Below, piece after piece: positions 22,610 through 31,804 of a stretch of DNA of 49,087 nt. Every line of letters begins with the position of its first letter. Position 1 is the first letter of the stretch. The notes under the pieces were generated by a model. That model worked only from the letters and a program-made list of their open reading frames with translations, made no database searches and was not told the origin of the DNA. The position numbers were made by a program, and so were the translations under genes. Source of the DNA: Cylindrodendrum hubeiense (lineage: Eukaryota; Ascomycota; Sordariomycetes; Hypocreales; Nectriaceae); assembly GCA_014621425.1 (NCBI GenBank), contig JAANBB010000311.1, positions 1 through 49,087 of the forward strand, given 5' to 3'.

Positions 22610-23674
22610 ATGGTTCGATTCTTCATCCCCACGGCAGTGCTGGCACTGGTTTCCCTTGCTCATGCTGAGTGCGGCGCTGGTTCGCCGGACGCCACTGTCA
22701 CGGGCTCCGACGGCTCCTTCACGGCCACCGTTGGCTCGTCGTCGGTTTATTCTGGCTCCGACTACCTCACCGCGATCCAAACTGCCATTGACTCCATTAG
22801 CAGTGATCAACGTGTTGCGGTCATTGCTTCTGGCTCTATTGGTGCCGGCACTATCACCATCGATAATGGCAAAATCTTTGAGGGTTGCGGGACTATCGAT
22901 GCATCCTTGAGGAGCGGACACGGAGCCATTGAGTCTACCGATACGACGGACGTCCAGATCCCGTACCTCCTCATGACCGGCAGCCCGTACTTTGGACTGC
23001 GCTTCTCTGGTACGACAAACTTGGTTCTGGGAGAAATTACCATGAACCTAAGCGGCGGTATTGGCATCCGCTTCGACCGCGATGCCGCAGACAACTTCAA
23101 TGTGAAGATGGGTACCATCTCTGTTACTGGCGCTAGCAGCCATGCTGTTGAGACCTGGAACATTGATGGTCTTGAGATCGGTTCGGTCATCGCCAGGGAT
23201 GTTGGCGAATGCGGCCTGTTGATCCAAAATACGATCAATGCGCAGGTTGGACTTGTCGATGCCGATAACGCTGGCTCCGGCACTGGTTATGCGACGCTTC
23301 GCTTTGCAAACCAGAACGGTCGCCTCAGTGACGGCAGCTATGAGACAAACATCTTCATTGATAAGGTTGTTTCCCGCGGCGGCGGCCGAGGCATCTTCTG
23401 CGTCTCGGAGTCCGGAGGTGCTCAGATTACGACCATCGACCTCGCGAATAACGAAAACAACGCCATTCTCATCGAGAATTGCTATAATGTCAGCATCCTA
23501 GGCGGTACTGTTAGCGGAGGAGGCGAGGTCCGCATCTCTGCCCGCGACGAGTTTGAGAATACTAGCGATATTTCCGTCACCTTGCAGGTAGATGATAACT
23601 CGGTCCGGGAGTCCCCGTGTGGAGAAAACATCACCTGGAACATCTCTGGCAGCGCTACGCTAGATGTTTGCTGA
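22610..23674 (+). CDS. Secreted right-handed beta-helix (pectin-lyase-fold) protein
   Basis: A single-exon protein of 354 aa. The first 19 residues form a clear signal peptide ending in A-H-A before E-C-G-A-G. The rest is poor in Lys and rich in Gly, Ser, Thr, Ile and Val, with repeated short strands of the type G-x-I-x-I-x-N and N-x-x-V-x-G-G, as in parallel beta-helix folds of pectin lyases, polygalacturonases and related cell-wall proteins. Cysteines are few and mainly near the ends. I do not see the Asp-Asp/Asp and His catalytic motifs of GH28, so an enzymatic role is unproven; it could be a wall-associated or substrate-binding protein. It is the first intact gene next to the RIP compartment. 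Confidence 0.8.
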   Translation: MVRFFIPTAVLALVSLAHAECGAGSPDATVTGSDGSFTATVGSSSVYSGSDYLTAIQTAIDSISSDQRVAVIASGSIGAGTITIDNGKIFEGCGTIDASLRSGHGAIESTDTTDVQIPYLLMTGSPYFGLRFSGTTNLVLGEITMNLSGGIGIRFDRDAADNFNVKMGTISVTGASSHAVETWNIDGLEIGSVIARDVGECGLLIQNTINAQVGLVDADNAGSGTGYATLRFANQNGRLSDGSYETNIFIDKVVSRGGGRGIFCVSESGGAQITTIDLANNENNAILIENCYNVSILGGTVSGGGEVRISARDEFENTSDISVTLQVDDNSVRESPCGENITWNISGSATLDVC

Positions 23675-24436
23675 GTGAAAAGTCCATAGCTACAAATGCA
23701 AGGATGAATAATACACTTCTTTTACTTAGTTTCCATCTACATTGAGTCTGCTAGCTACCGTTTGCTCCATATTTCACCAACCACTATGAACACTCATATC
23801 AATAAGCCGTGACTAAGAACTTCCTCGCTGTATACCTTAATCGTTCATCCTTTCAATCGCGTGAATCGTAAAACTCATCATGGCTTGGAGTAATAATATG
23901 ACACTCTAGACTAATTTGTAAACAGCAAAATGGCTGACCCTCATAAAGGCTGCAAACCCATGGGCTGATTTATCAGTCTACACTGCATAATCCTTTGGAT
24001 TCGTCCCGAGGGCCAAGTCAAGCTCTGCTGCTTCCAATCGCCATTTCGCCTATCCACCTTAAAGTCCCAGGGGTGGTATACTCCACCTCTGTAGTAGACA
24101 CTTCCTAAAAGACATTGCTGTCCGAGTCATCAGGATTATAAATGCAACGTGCCCTGCTTGGTTTCGATTACTGATATTTTTGGTCATCTCGAAGATTTAC
24201 CACTCGCTACACCACATGTGCTTCACCTCACGGCAGGACTCGCCCTTGGTCCAGAAGGAGGGCCATAAGCCATCTTATTTGGGTGATCTCCTGGTAAAGT
24301 CGGGAACGTGATTCTCGGACTGGAGAATGATCGGCTCACCGGCGCCACAGGCCCAAGATCCTATGTGTTGAATCGCAAGACGACTCTCTCCATGACACAC
24401 AAGTACACATTTAGGAATCCGTTTGTTCCATCATCC
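23675..24436. other. Intergenic, no gene seen
   Basis: 3' flank of the beta-helix gene, then unremarkable sequence up to the tRNA gene. Neither strand has an open frame of note and no repeat was found. Confidence 0.6.
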
Positions 24437-24527
24437 GGTCTGGTGGTCTAGCGGTATGATTCTCGCTTAGGGTACACCCTGAAGCACAGCTTGCGAGAGG
24501 TCCCGGGTTCAATCCCCGGCCAGACCC
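24437..24527 (+). tRNA. tRNA-Pro (AGG) with a 19-base intron
   Basis: Acceptor strands ggtctgg and ccagacc pair perfectly and are followed by discriminator C. The D-arm region is tggtctagcggtatgat, the T arm is gtcccgggttcaatccccggc. Anticodon stem ctcgc/gcgag encloses the loop t-t-AGG-g plus t. The intron (24,473-24,491) sits one base 3' of the anticodon, the canonical eukaryotic position. The internal A and B boxes are both present. Confidence 0.96.
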
Positions 24528-25400
24528 TTCCTTTTTGCTCTTTACTACAACTCTTTGTTCTCTTTTTGAACTTCAGACAGAACCTGGACTCGCTCGGTGT
24601 CTGGACGGTCTTTGACAAGAAAAACGCAGTGGTCAACACTCCCGTCAACTCAACAGTCCATCCAAACGCACGGTTAGCTATTATCCATGGCAGCTCCGAC
24701 ATCCAACGCTGGAGCCATGGCAATGACGTTATTACCGACTCGCTCGCGCCGCTTTGCCAAAATGCCCAGTGTCAGTCAGAATAAGGCGGGCAACACCAGT
24801 CTACAGGATTGAGGATTATCTGCAAATGATAGATAGGTGGCCTGTGGGTTGAGACAACCGGGTGGGCAGTAACACAGCTTGAAGATGTACAGCTTGCAGA
24901 TAATACGTCCAGGCTACCCTTTTAATAGTTGTACTAGTTGGGCAGGCATGCTGCGTTGATAGCCCTGCCACAATTTGCCTACGTCTCCTATGGAGGTTTG
25001 GGGTAACTTAGGACTAGGGGCCGCACTCACGCCGATCACAGGAGTGGAAGCAAGTCAATGGCTATGTGGAGAATGTGAAACAAAGAATTGATGACAAAAT
25101 GCAATTATTTTCATCTCAGAGAGTATCCAATGCCTCGCAATCATTCTCATCCCCAGTTTATTCAGCGAAATGCGGCGGCTCTTTCAATTCCGGAAGGCGG
25201 TTGTACTCCTCGAAGAATCCCGCGCCGGCATTTAGAAAGGCTAACAAACCCTGAGCATAGGTAGTGCCACCGAAAGCGGGCCGGCTTCGTTGAAGGCTGG
25301 GAAAGTGACTGCGCATAATATCGAGTATTCGACGGGTGTTGTTCCAAGATGACTAGTAAAGCATTAATACATGTACATACCAGCTTCTGGCACGCAATTC
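24528..25400. other. Intergenic, no gene seen
   Basis: A short T-rich stretch (ctttttgctctttactac) follows the tRNA and can serve as the polymerase III terminator. The remainder to 25,400 contains only short open frames without recognisable features. Confidence 0.55.
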
Positions 25401-25847
25401 TTAATCCCATACCTCGTCATCAGTTGGTAGATTCAAAAGGAGATCATCGAAGGGCGACAGCTCTTCGCCGGAGGCTGCATCCAGCAGTACAGGCTCATCG
25501 CTGAGTTTTCCATACGTTATGATGTAAGAACAATCGTTGTAAATGGCTGTCATGGCCGGTAGCACACCTTCGTTGAAGGCATTAACAAGCTTTCGGAACA
25601 GCCTCCTGGTCTTGTCTGTGTTCGGCGCTTGGAACTCTGCGGCTAGGCTCTGTAGGACAGCGTAGAGGCAGTGGAAATACTTGGTGGTGCTGGCGCCGCG
25701 CCTGTATACTGTGGCCAAAGACTCGATGGGGTTTCCAGGGCAGGTTTGAGTTGCCAGCCATTCAAGTTTCTGGGCTTCTGAGAAACTCTCCCAATGGTCA
25801 GGAACAGGATTCGTGAGGAGGGTAGGGGTTGGTGGGCTGGGAGGCAT
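25401..25847 (-). CDS. Conserved-looking hypothetical protein, 148 aa
   Basis: The open frame extends upstream to 25,925, but its first ATG is at 25,847, giving M-P-P-S-P-P and 148 aa. No signal peptide or membrane segment. After a Pro-rich start come W-E-S-F-S-E-A-Q-K-L-E-W-L, a helical middle (residues ~50-105, including L-F-R-K-L-V-N-A-F-N) and a strongly acidic C-terminus ending D-D-E-V-W-D. The first part resembles short fungal proteins of unknown function; I do not recognise the family. The amino-acid make-up and single clean frame favour a real gene. Confidence 0.6.
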   Translation of the reverse strand: MPPSPPTPTLLTNPVPDHWESFSEAQKLEWLATQTCPGNPIESLATVYRRGASTTKYFHCLYAVLQSLAAEFQAPNTDKTRRLFRKLVNAFNEGVLPAMTAIYNDCSYIITYGKLSDEPVLLDAASGEELSPFDDLLLNLPTDDEVWD

Positions 25848-26392
25848 GGTGCGTGGAAGGAGGGTTGGGAAATAAATGATCGGAGTTGAAGATGAAGATG
25901 GAAGACACAACCAATGGCAGATCAATAGTCAGGCCACTAGAGATGGAGACAAGAAATTGAAGAAATAAGGAGTTCAGGACCGCAATATGATCTAATTATG
26001 AATGCGAATATAAAGAGAAACCCCGAGTCTTTCATGTCCATGGGGCCGCCGTAGCGGGGGCCTCCAGCCGAACCCCTGTCTGGGCCCGTCGCACGGCCCC
26101 TTGCACAGTACAGTCGACTCCATGCGCGTGCATTGCGCTCTGGAAATTGCACGCTATTGGTGCTGTCGAGAGTCTAGAATATCAATAGATCGATAGCTCA
26201 TCAATAGCCCATCGATAGCTTATGTTTTGAACCCAGACAAGCGAGCAATCACACCGGTGAACCCCGCAGGGAGCCATTGCAGATGGATCCACGGATCGCT
26301 GGTAAACAGGGCTTTTCTGAGCCAGGGCTAAATATAGGACCCTATTGCCCTTAATTGTTCAATATTCGATTTGGACAACTACCACCACCGCC
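25848..26392. other. Intergenic between divergent genes; ATCGAT-rich patch
   Basis: Shared upstream region of the 148-aa protein and the broken gene at 26,393. At 26,178-26,222 there is a cluster of related words (atcaatagatcgatagctc, atcaatagcccatcgatagc) built around the palindrome atcgat. Just before 26,393 is a clean fungal leader, caactaccaccaccgcc. No gene is seen. Confidence 0.5.
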
Positions 26393-26988
26393 ATGTCGAG
26401 TGACATTTCTCCCATATCCCAATTACTGGCCACCAATATGACAGCGTCAGCGAGAGACTTATCAACACCCATCAACCGCTCGCCCGTACGCGCCAGCTGA
26501 TTGCCCAACTCGTCGTCATCTGCAGCAAGCTCGACGGCTACCTCGGCGATGCTCTCCGCTTTGTGGGGTTTGCCGATGACGTCCTTAAATCATTACACGA
26601 AGCCGTGTAACTATGCGAATACATTGGACAGCTGATCTAGACACGGGACCGGCGCTTGCAGAGATGGCGACTCAAATTACTTCAACTTTCGATCGACCAG
26701 TTCGTTACTGGGGTCGCAGTTGATCTTGTCGCCAATCCTCTCGAACTTGGACCTCAGGCCAAGACCGCCGCTGTTCCAAAACTGGGCTATGCACTCTACA
26801 GCAGTCAGTCAGTCTCAATCCCCATGCGTATCACTCAAAAACGCGTCTTGGATACACAGCAAGGTGTGCGTTACAACTCGCTCCGTCCAATGACAGCCAC
26901 ATCTCCTTCATTCGGCGGAATACCATCTCCTAGTTTCTCGACTAAACCGAGTCCAGACCAAGATATCGGCTCTGATTTTGAAATATGA
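26393..26988 (+). pseudogene. Broken gene of unknown function
   Basis: An ATG in good context (accaccgccATG) opens M-S-S-D-I-S-P-I-S-Q-L-L but runs into TGA after 36 codons. The next frame carries on with protein-like sequence from about 26,450 (T-R-Q-L-I-A-Q-L-V-V-I-C-S-K-L-D-G-Y-L) and then has in-frame TAA and TAG near 26,608 and 26,638. It is then open to 26,988, reading W-R-L-K-L-L-Q-L-S and G-P-Q-A-K-T-A-A-V-P. The two internal stops are of the kind made by CAA>TAA and CAG>TAG. One frameshift plus two nonsense changes in otherwise coding-like DNA point to a recent pseudogene. Family not recognised; an unseen intron could explain part of this but not both stops easily. Confidence 0.5.
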
Positions 26989-27529
26989 TTATGCTAATAC
27001 CAAAGACTGGTGAGTAGCCCAATCATTATGTAAGTCGAAAGATAAGGCACGATCCCGGGTCGTATCTTGAGCGATGTCGGAGGCACGCCCCGTTTCCGAG
27101 AATGAAACTCGGGATGCCAAACCGAGCGATTGCAATCTCAGGAACTTGAAAGCTGTGCCCGAAATCGGCTATAAAGAGCTGTAGTTAGCCTAATAAATTG
27201 CTCACTAAGCCGTTTTGATCATTGAAGATTACGGAAGCAAACAGCTGCCTGACACAGTGAAAGCCTCCGCCTAGTCAGGGCAGTATTCTTTCTGTTCGAG
27301 GATTTTCTTCTTTATTAAGTACGGCAATACTTAAAAACAGCTATCCTTTATGATCATCACGATAATGGTCATCTCACTCCTCACTCCGAGTCGTCCGTCA
27401 CGTAACATCATTATCAAGTTTGCTCATTTGGGCTTGGTAAAATCAGCCACGAACGATTTAATCTCTAGTGACATGTTCAGGATCGAGCCTGGCTTTCATT
27501 TTCTACCTAGCTATGGAGCTATAGTATTG
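26989..27529. other. Intergenic, no gene seen
   Basis: 3' region of the broken gene and of the convergent OCD-family gene. Short open frames only. Confidence 0.55.
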
Positions 27530-28837
27530 TCAAAACTCGTCCAATCTGTAGCCAACGTTCTTCTCCCTCGCCAGGTTGATCAGAGCCTTGCCAAGCGCCA
27601 AATCCATGATTCCGAGCCCAACGCTCTTATAAAGAACAAGCCCATTTTCCAACCAGGAGCCTAGGGCGTCCTTTGTTTTTTGGTCCCCGGTTCTCTGAAG
27701 ATTTACTAGTTCTCCCACCTCAAGCATCCTATTCGTTGACAAGTTTGCTTGCACAATTTCTCCAGCTTCCAGAGCGCAAGCTTCGCGGCTATCCACCAAA
27801 ATGACACCGCCGGCTTCATTGGAGCCTTGACCGGGATTATACGAGCCAAGGTCCGTTGTGGTGATGGCGTGTAGTAAATTTGGATCCAGTTCTGCCATGT
27901 CCAGGTTATACGAACCAATTGCAGAAATATACCGTGTCTTGCAACGCCCTTGTTCATTTATCAGCCATTCCGCGGGGAATAGAGGCGTCTTGGTTGGAGT
28001 GGTGCAGAAAATAACGTCGGCCCGCTGAATAGCGGAGCGTGTAGAGTCTTGGAATTTGCTCAGTGTTGGCGAAGATTCAGCGTCCACAATAGAGAATTTG
28101 ACATCCGGGGTAGTCTTCATGCCGCTCTGGCTGTCCATCTCATGTAAGCGGTCGATCAACTGCTGAGCGCGTTTCGGGGATCGATTTATGATGGTCACGG
28201 TCTGAATGTCCGAGCCTCGAAGGACCAGGGCCAGTCGTAGGTGCCAGAGCGCCTGCTTCCCAGCTCCAAACACCACAACATGGTCTGTCCGCTTTCTATA
28301 TTGGTATGGTAGAATGGAGCCCAGGGATGTCCGAAACGCGGTGAATTCCTCGGAGTTGACAACTCCTAGGCACTTGCCTTGTTCATCACACACAACGAGC
28401 ACTCCGCGGAGGGGCGGAGCAAGAGACGTTTGTGACGACTGAGGCGGCGGGACACCAACAATCTTGACAGAGACACCATCTGAAAGTGTCGCAGGCATAA
28501 ACAATGTTGTTTGCCCATTTGACCGCGTGACACCTTGACGATGGGGTTGGTATTGACTCTCGGTTTCGACCGAGTATGACAAGAACGCCGTCTCTAGCGT
28601 GTTGGCCATGTAAGAGATGTCGCTCTTCTCAAAGTTGACCAGGAGGGTCTTGACATTTTTGTCCGACAAAACACTGAAGTCCATCTTGAGCTGTTGTGAT
28701 GTTGTATGAAACCCGGTGTAGGAAACAGGCACAGGAGGCGATGAAAAGAAAATGGGACGCGTCTGTGAAAATGGCGCTCTTGAATGTATGGCTGCGGCTA
28801 ACCGAAGATTTCGTGGGTGGCCGTATCTGAACGTCAT
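27530..28837 (-). CDS. Ornithine cyclodeaminase / mu-crystallin family protein
   Basis: The 435-aa frame matches the OCD/mu-crystallin family, which includes ornithine cyclodeaminase (ornithine to proline) and NAD(P)H-dependent ketimine reductases. Visible are the dinucleotide-binding loop V-V-F-G-A-G-K-Q-A (residues ~188-196) with I-N-R-S-P at the end of beta-2, the family block S-A-I-G-S-Y-N-L-D-M-A-E-L-D (~305-318), and K-S-V-G-L-G-I-M-D-L-A (~404-414). The core fits the usual ~330-380 aa if translation begins at Met52 (28,684), where the leader reads cagctcaagATGG. Starting at Met1 adds 51 residues that have no Asp or Glu and several Arg, ending G-F-H-T-T-S, like a mitochondrial presequence. 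I give the longer frame; the start is not settled. The true substrate cannot be told from sequence. Confidence 0.88.
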   Translation of the reverse strand: MTFRYGHPRNLRLAAAIHSRAPFSQTRPIFFSSPPVPVSYTGFHTTSQQLKMDFSVLSDKNVKTLLVNFEKSDISYMANTLETAFLSYSVETESQYQPHRQGVTRSNGQTTLFMPATLSDGVSVKIVGVPPPQSSQTSLAPPLRGVLVVCDEQGKCLGVVNSEEFTAFRTSLGSILPYQYRKRTDHVVVFGAGKQALWHLRLALVLRGSDIQTVTIINRSPKRAQQLIDRLHEMDSQSGMKTTPDVKFSIVDAESSPTLSKFQDSTRSAIQRADVIFCTTPTKTPLFPAEWLINEQGRCKTRYISAIGSYNLDMAELDPNLLHAITTTDLGSYNPGQGSNEAGGVILVDSREACALEAGEIVQANLSTNRMLEVGELVNLQRTGDQKTKDALGSWLENGLVLYKSVGLGIMDLALGKALINLAREKNVGYRLDEF

Positions 28838-29232
28838 GTTTATGTTTTGGCTGAAGTTTTCAAAGGAGGAATGAACTATTTAAGCAAAAGAATGTAGAGA
28901 GCATCAGAGCAATAGTGGGGTGATGTTCATTTGTTATCTGATCGGAAGACACATCCGATGTCACGTGCACCATCACGACGGGCAGTAAACCCAACGACTA
29001 GTCTCCGACAAGACACCGGAGAGACATAAATGAGATGGGAGACCACTGGAGTTGGAGGGGGTATGACCTTGAACGTATTCCTTTAAAGAGCCTGATGGAA
29101 CATATGCGCAATCTGGAAGGAAAAAAAGGAAGAAAGAAAAGCAAGCGGGTAAATAGTAGTGCCCCGTCCCTTATCATTATGTTTAGTTCTTTCAACGACT
29201 TAAGATATTATAAATCAAGCTCAACACTATTC
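28838..29232. other. Upstream region of the OCD-family gene
   Basis: Holds the promoter of the minus-strand OCD-family gene and the 3' end of the next minus-strand gene. No TATA box is obvious and no further gene is seen. Confidence 0.5.
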
Positions 29233-29820
29233 TTACTCTTCAATCAAGATATCAATCACAGAATCGACCTCGCCAAGGTCTAATTCATGATCCTCCAGAA
29301 AGCTAAGGACATCGGCCCTGAGTGCTCTCTTGCGCCGAGCGGCAGGAGGGTCGGCATCCATCATACTAACTATCTGGCGCACGAGTTCTATGCCAGGATC
29401 ATCAATATTTACAAGCCCTTCAGTCAAGACCATTTTAGTGGCCTCGAGGCGGTCGTCGTTTTCGTCCAAATACTCTTGCAGGTAGCTGATTACAAGTTCG
29501 TTGATGTGCATTCCGGTGCTATCAACGATGCCGTCCGGGCCAAGCTGGCCATGGAAGGAGTAGCGCTCTCGAATTGCTTGGCCAAGGAAACCTCGGTCGA
29601 GGGCCTCAAAATACCGCTGCACTGCGCCACGGTCCTGCGCATTTCGTACGGCATCGGCATCCCATTCCCAGTTGGCCAAGTCGATAAAGCATAAGTCGAC
29701 ATCCTTTGAGATACGCATGGCTGCCGCTGAATATGCTTCGAAAGTAATGAATCTCGGCTCATATACCAAAAGGTAATAAGGATAAAACGTCTTTTGACAA
29801 TCAACATCTCCAGTCCAGGG
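29233..29820 (-). CDS. Hypothetical acidic protein, 5' end unresolved
   Basis: The frame is open from 29,820 to a stop at 29,233 and reads like real protein: Y-Y-L-L-V-Y-E-P-R-F-I-T-F-E, then D-L-C-F-I-D-L-A-N-W-E-W-D-A-D, and a helical acidic C-terminus ending D-I-L-I-E-E. The first in-frame ATG is only at 29,718, well inside this conserved-looking stretch, so the true N-terminus is probably elsewhere. A good 62-base intron is possible (donor GTAAGT at 29,869-29,864, branch-like cataac, acceptor at 29,808), but the sequence before that donor reaches a stop without ATG. Either more 5' exons exist or the gene lost its front. No family is recognised. Confidence 0.5.
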   Translation of the reverse strand, partial: PWTGDVDCQKTFYPYYLLVYEPRFITFEAYSAAAMRISKDVDLCFIDLANWEWDADAVRNAQDRGAVQRYFEALDRGFLGQAIRERYSFHGQLGPDGIVDSTGMHINELVISYLQEYLDENDDRLEATKMVLTEGLVNIDDPGIELVRQIVSMMDADPPAARRKRALRADVLSFLEDHELDLGEVDSVIDILIEE

Positions 29821-30744
29821 TTATGACGGATAAGGATCATTTGGTAGCAAGAATTAAAGATTTACTTACTCTCCTGTATTCGAAATGCTGGCTGGTCGAT
29901 GGATGACTATAGGCGATCAGACCAGATGCTGGTTGTTTAATCCGGAGTGGATGCCACGTTGCGCAGCTCTTAAGTGGTTATTTCACGGAGCCTTGTTTTC
30001 GCACACATAAGGTGCGTTGTGCGGGCGTTATAGGACACAAAGGAGCAGGCCCCCCTAGTGGAGCCTCTCTTATGAGCAATTCTAATCATATCCATCCCTC
30101 TTTGCAACATGAGTATAGACAAACAAGATAGATCCACTGCTAGCAACATCGAACAGCAATGGCCCTATCTGTCCGAGGGGAATATGGAGTTTAGATAAAT
30201 ACCATACATGTAATTTTTCCTCTTCAGATTCTAATTAACATCGCACATCACGTTACAACCGATTTTTGCGTCTTCTTGTTTTAATCCCTTCAGCTCAAGT
30301 GACCATAGCGTCGACCGATGGAAGCAAGCGGGCAGTAGTACCATGCAATGCAAGTAACCAGGAGCTGCGCCGCACAGCAAACTCGGAGGGCAGTGCAGGG
30401 GTGGCCTGGTCAATGGAAAAGGAAATTGCATAGTGTTTTCAATGGCCACGACATCACACGATGATAACACCACCCAATGAAGCCATTAACGCAGGAGCCG
30501 GGTTATGACAAGATGTTTTCGGCTTACGAGGCTAGCGCTTGACTGGCTTCCCGAAGTGTTGCGTACTCTATTCTAACTACCTAGACTGAATGGCAATATT
30601 GTCAGGCGATGAAAACGTAAGCTGTAGGATAACAATCGTCTAGTAACGTATGCAGCTAGGGGATGTGCCGCACAACACCCTAGGACGACAGTGCAGTGAT
30701 GAACCCACCACATGAAAAGACCCTGCTTTTATTATTAGTATTAT
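29821..30744. other. Intergenic, no gene seen
   Basis: Region upstream of the acidic protein. It contains the candidate intron mentioned there and otherwise only short, feature-poor open frames. Confidence 0.5.
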
Positions 30745-31173
30745 TCATTCAGACTCAATAGTCATAATATCAAACGATAAAGAAGACTCAGACGCAATAT
30801 TACCCACGGGAACCACGGTATCGAAAATGACAGAGAGGTGAGTTATGGGAAATGCTGGGCCAGAGCTCCTGGCAGCAAACTCATGAGCAGAAACAAATTC
30901 AAGGCTGAATTCGGGCTTATTATCGAGGATGGCGGGTTTACCAGGAGCGGTTACCCTGTTGCGTTGAAGCCCAGGGCCACATTCTCGGAGCCTCTTCACG
31001 TCGGAAAGTCTGTACAGGGTGTAAACACTAATTGTTGAGGGCCAATGCGGGAAGCGCAGAATTTCGGGACCAAGGCACAGGAGTGGGAAACGGACGTGTG
31101 TACCACGTATTGCGCTCCAGTACTGTGCACGTTTGTCCACGAAGCTGGTCCAGTTGGTGGGATGACAGAACAT
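30745..31173 (-). CDS. Doubtful ORF, 142 aa
   Basis: An ATG-initiated frame with fairly balanced composition (F-V-D-K-R-A-Q-Y-W-S-A near the N-terminus; F-V-S-A-H-E-F-A-A-R-S-S-G-P-A-F near residue 100; acidic end I-M-T-I-E-S-E). It overlaps another open minus-strand frame at 31,028-31,309 whose coding quality is similar, so a frameshifted or spliced longer gene is possible. No domain, signal peptide or known relative is recognised. It may be chance or the remains of a gene. Confidence 0.3.
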   Translation of the reverse strand: MFCHPTNWTSFVDKRAQYWSAIRGTHVRFPLLCLGPEILRFPHWPSTISVYTLYRLSDVKRLRECGPGLQRNRVTAPGKPAILDNKPEFSLEFVSAHEFAARSSGPAFPITHLSVIFDTVVPVGNIASESSLSFDIMTIESE

Positions 31174-31804
31174 TCTTGTTCTCTGGCTGTTTCAATATAC
31201 GCGTAGTGTTATAACCTACGACGCCCGTCCGCTCTCCACCGACAGTTACCTGACCACTTGCAATCATCCGAAAGTACATCAAACGACCCCAACATATTTT
31301 GCCAACCAACTCATATCCTGTGTGGAGAGAGCTAGGCAGTTCACGCCGACTTTGGGCAGTGGGGAGCTCCCCTAGTTCACGGGCAACAATAGATAAGAAA
31401 AAGCATCTGCCGTAAAATCCCAGAATAAAGGCCGCTTAGTGCCGTCGCTACTGCGAGACCGCCACTATATTTCGGAGCCGGGAAGGCTGGCCCACTAATA
31501 AACTGATAAGAGGTAGAACACACAACTGTTACTTTGCCATCATAAGCAACGCTAATAGGTTGGACTTCGGCATTTATGGGGCTGCCTAAGCGGCCAATCT
31601 ATCGAGTTTTACGGTAGAGGCTTTTAGCGTTCTTGCTGACATCAAATGGCCAGTATTAGGTAGGTGTCGGCGTTGCTTTCCGACGATTCTTCGGCCTTAA
31701 CAGGCTTTCCCCCGCACAGCCACCCCTCCCTCCAGAAACGGGCTTCATCGTTCTTCCTCATCTTCATGAGCAATATATCGTGTTGCAATAAAGTGTTCAG
31801 CAAA
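31174..31804. other. Upstream region of the D-amino-acid oxidase gene
   Basis: Includes the 5' leader of the oxidase. An in-frame upstream ATG at 31,664 would add 47 residues without features before the FAD-binding strand; it is treated as leader. No other gene is seen. Confidence 0.5.

Noticed and set aside
22502..23501. Several long open frames overlapping the beta-helix gene on both strands
   Set aside because: They are shadows of the GC-richer coding frame. Only the 22,610 frame has a signal peptide, suitable promoter and fold-like repeats.
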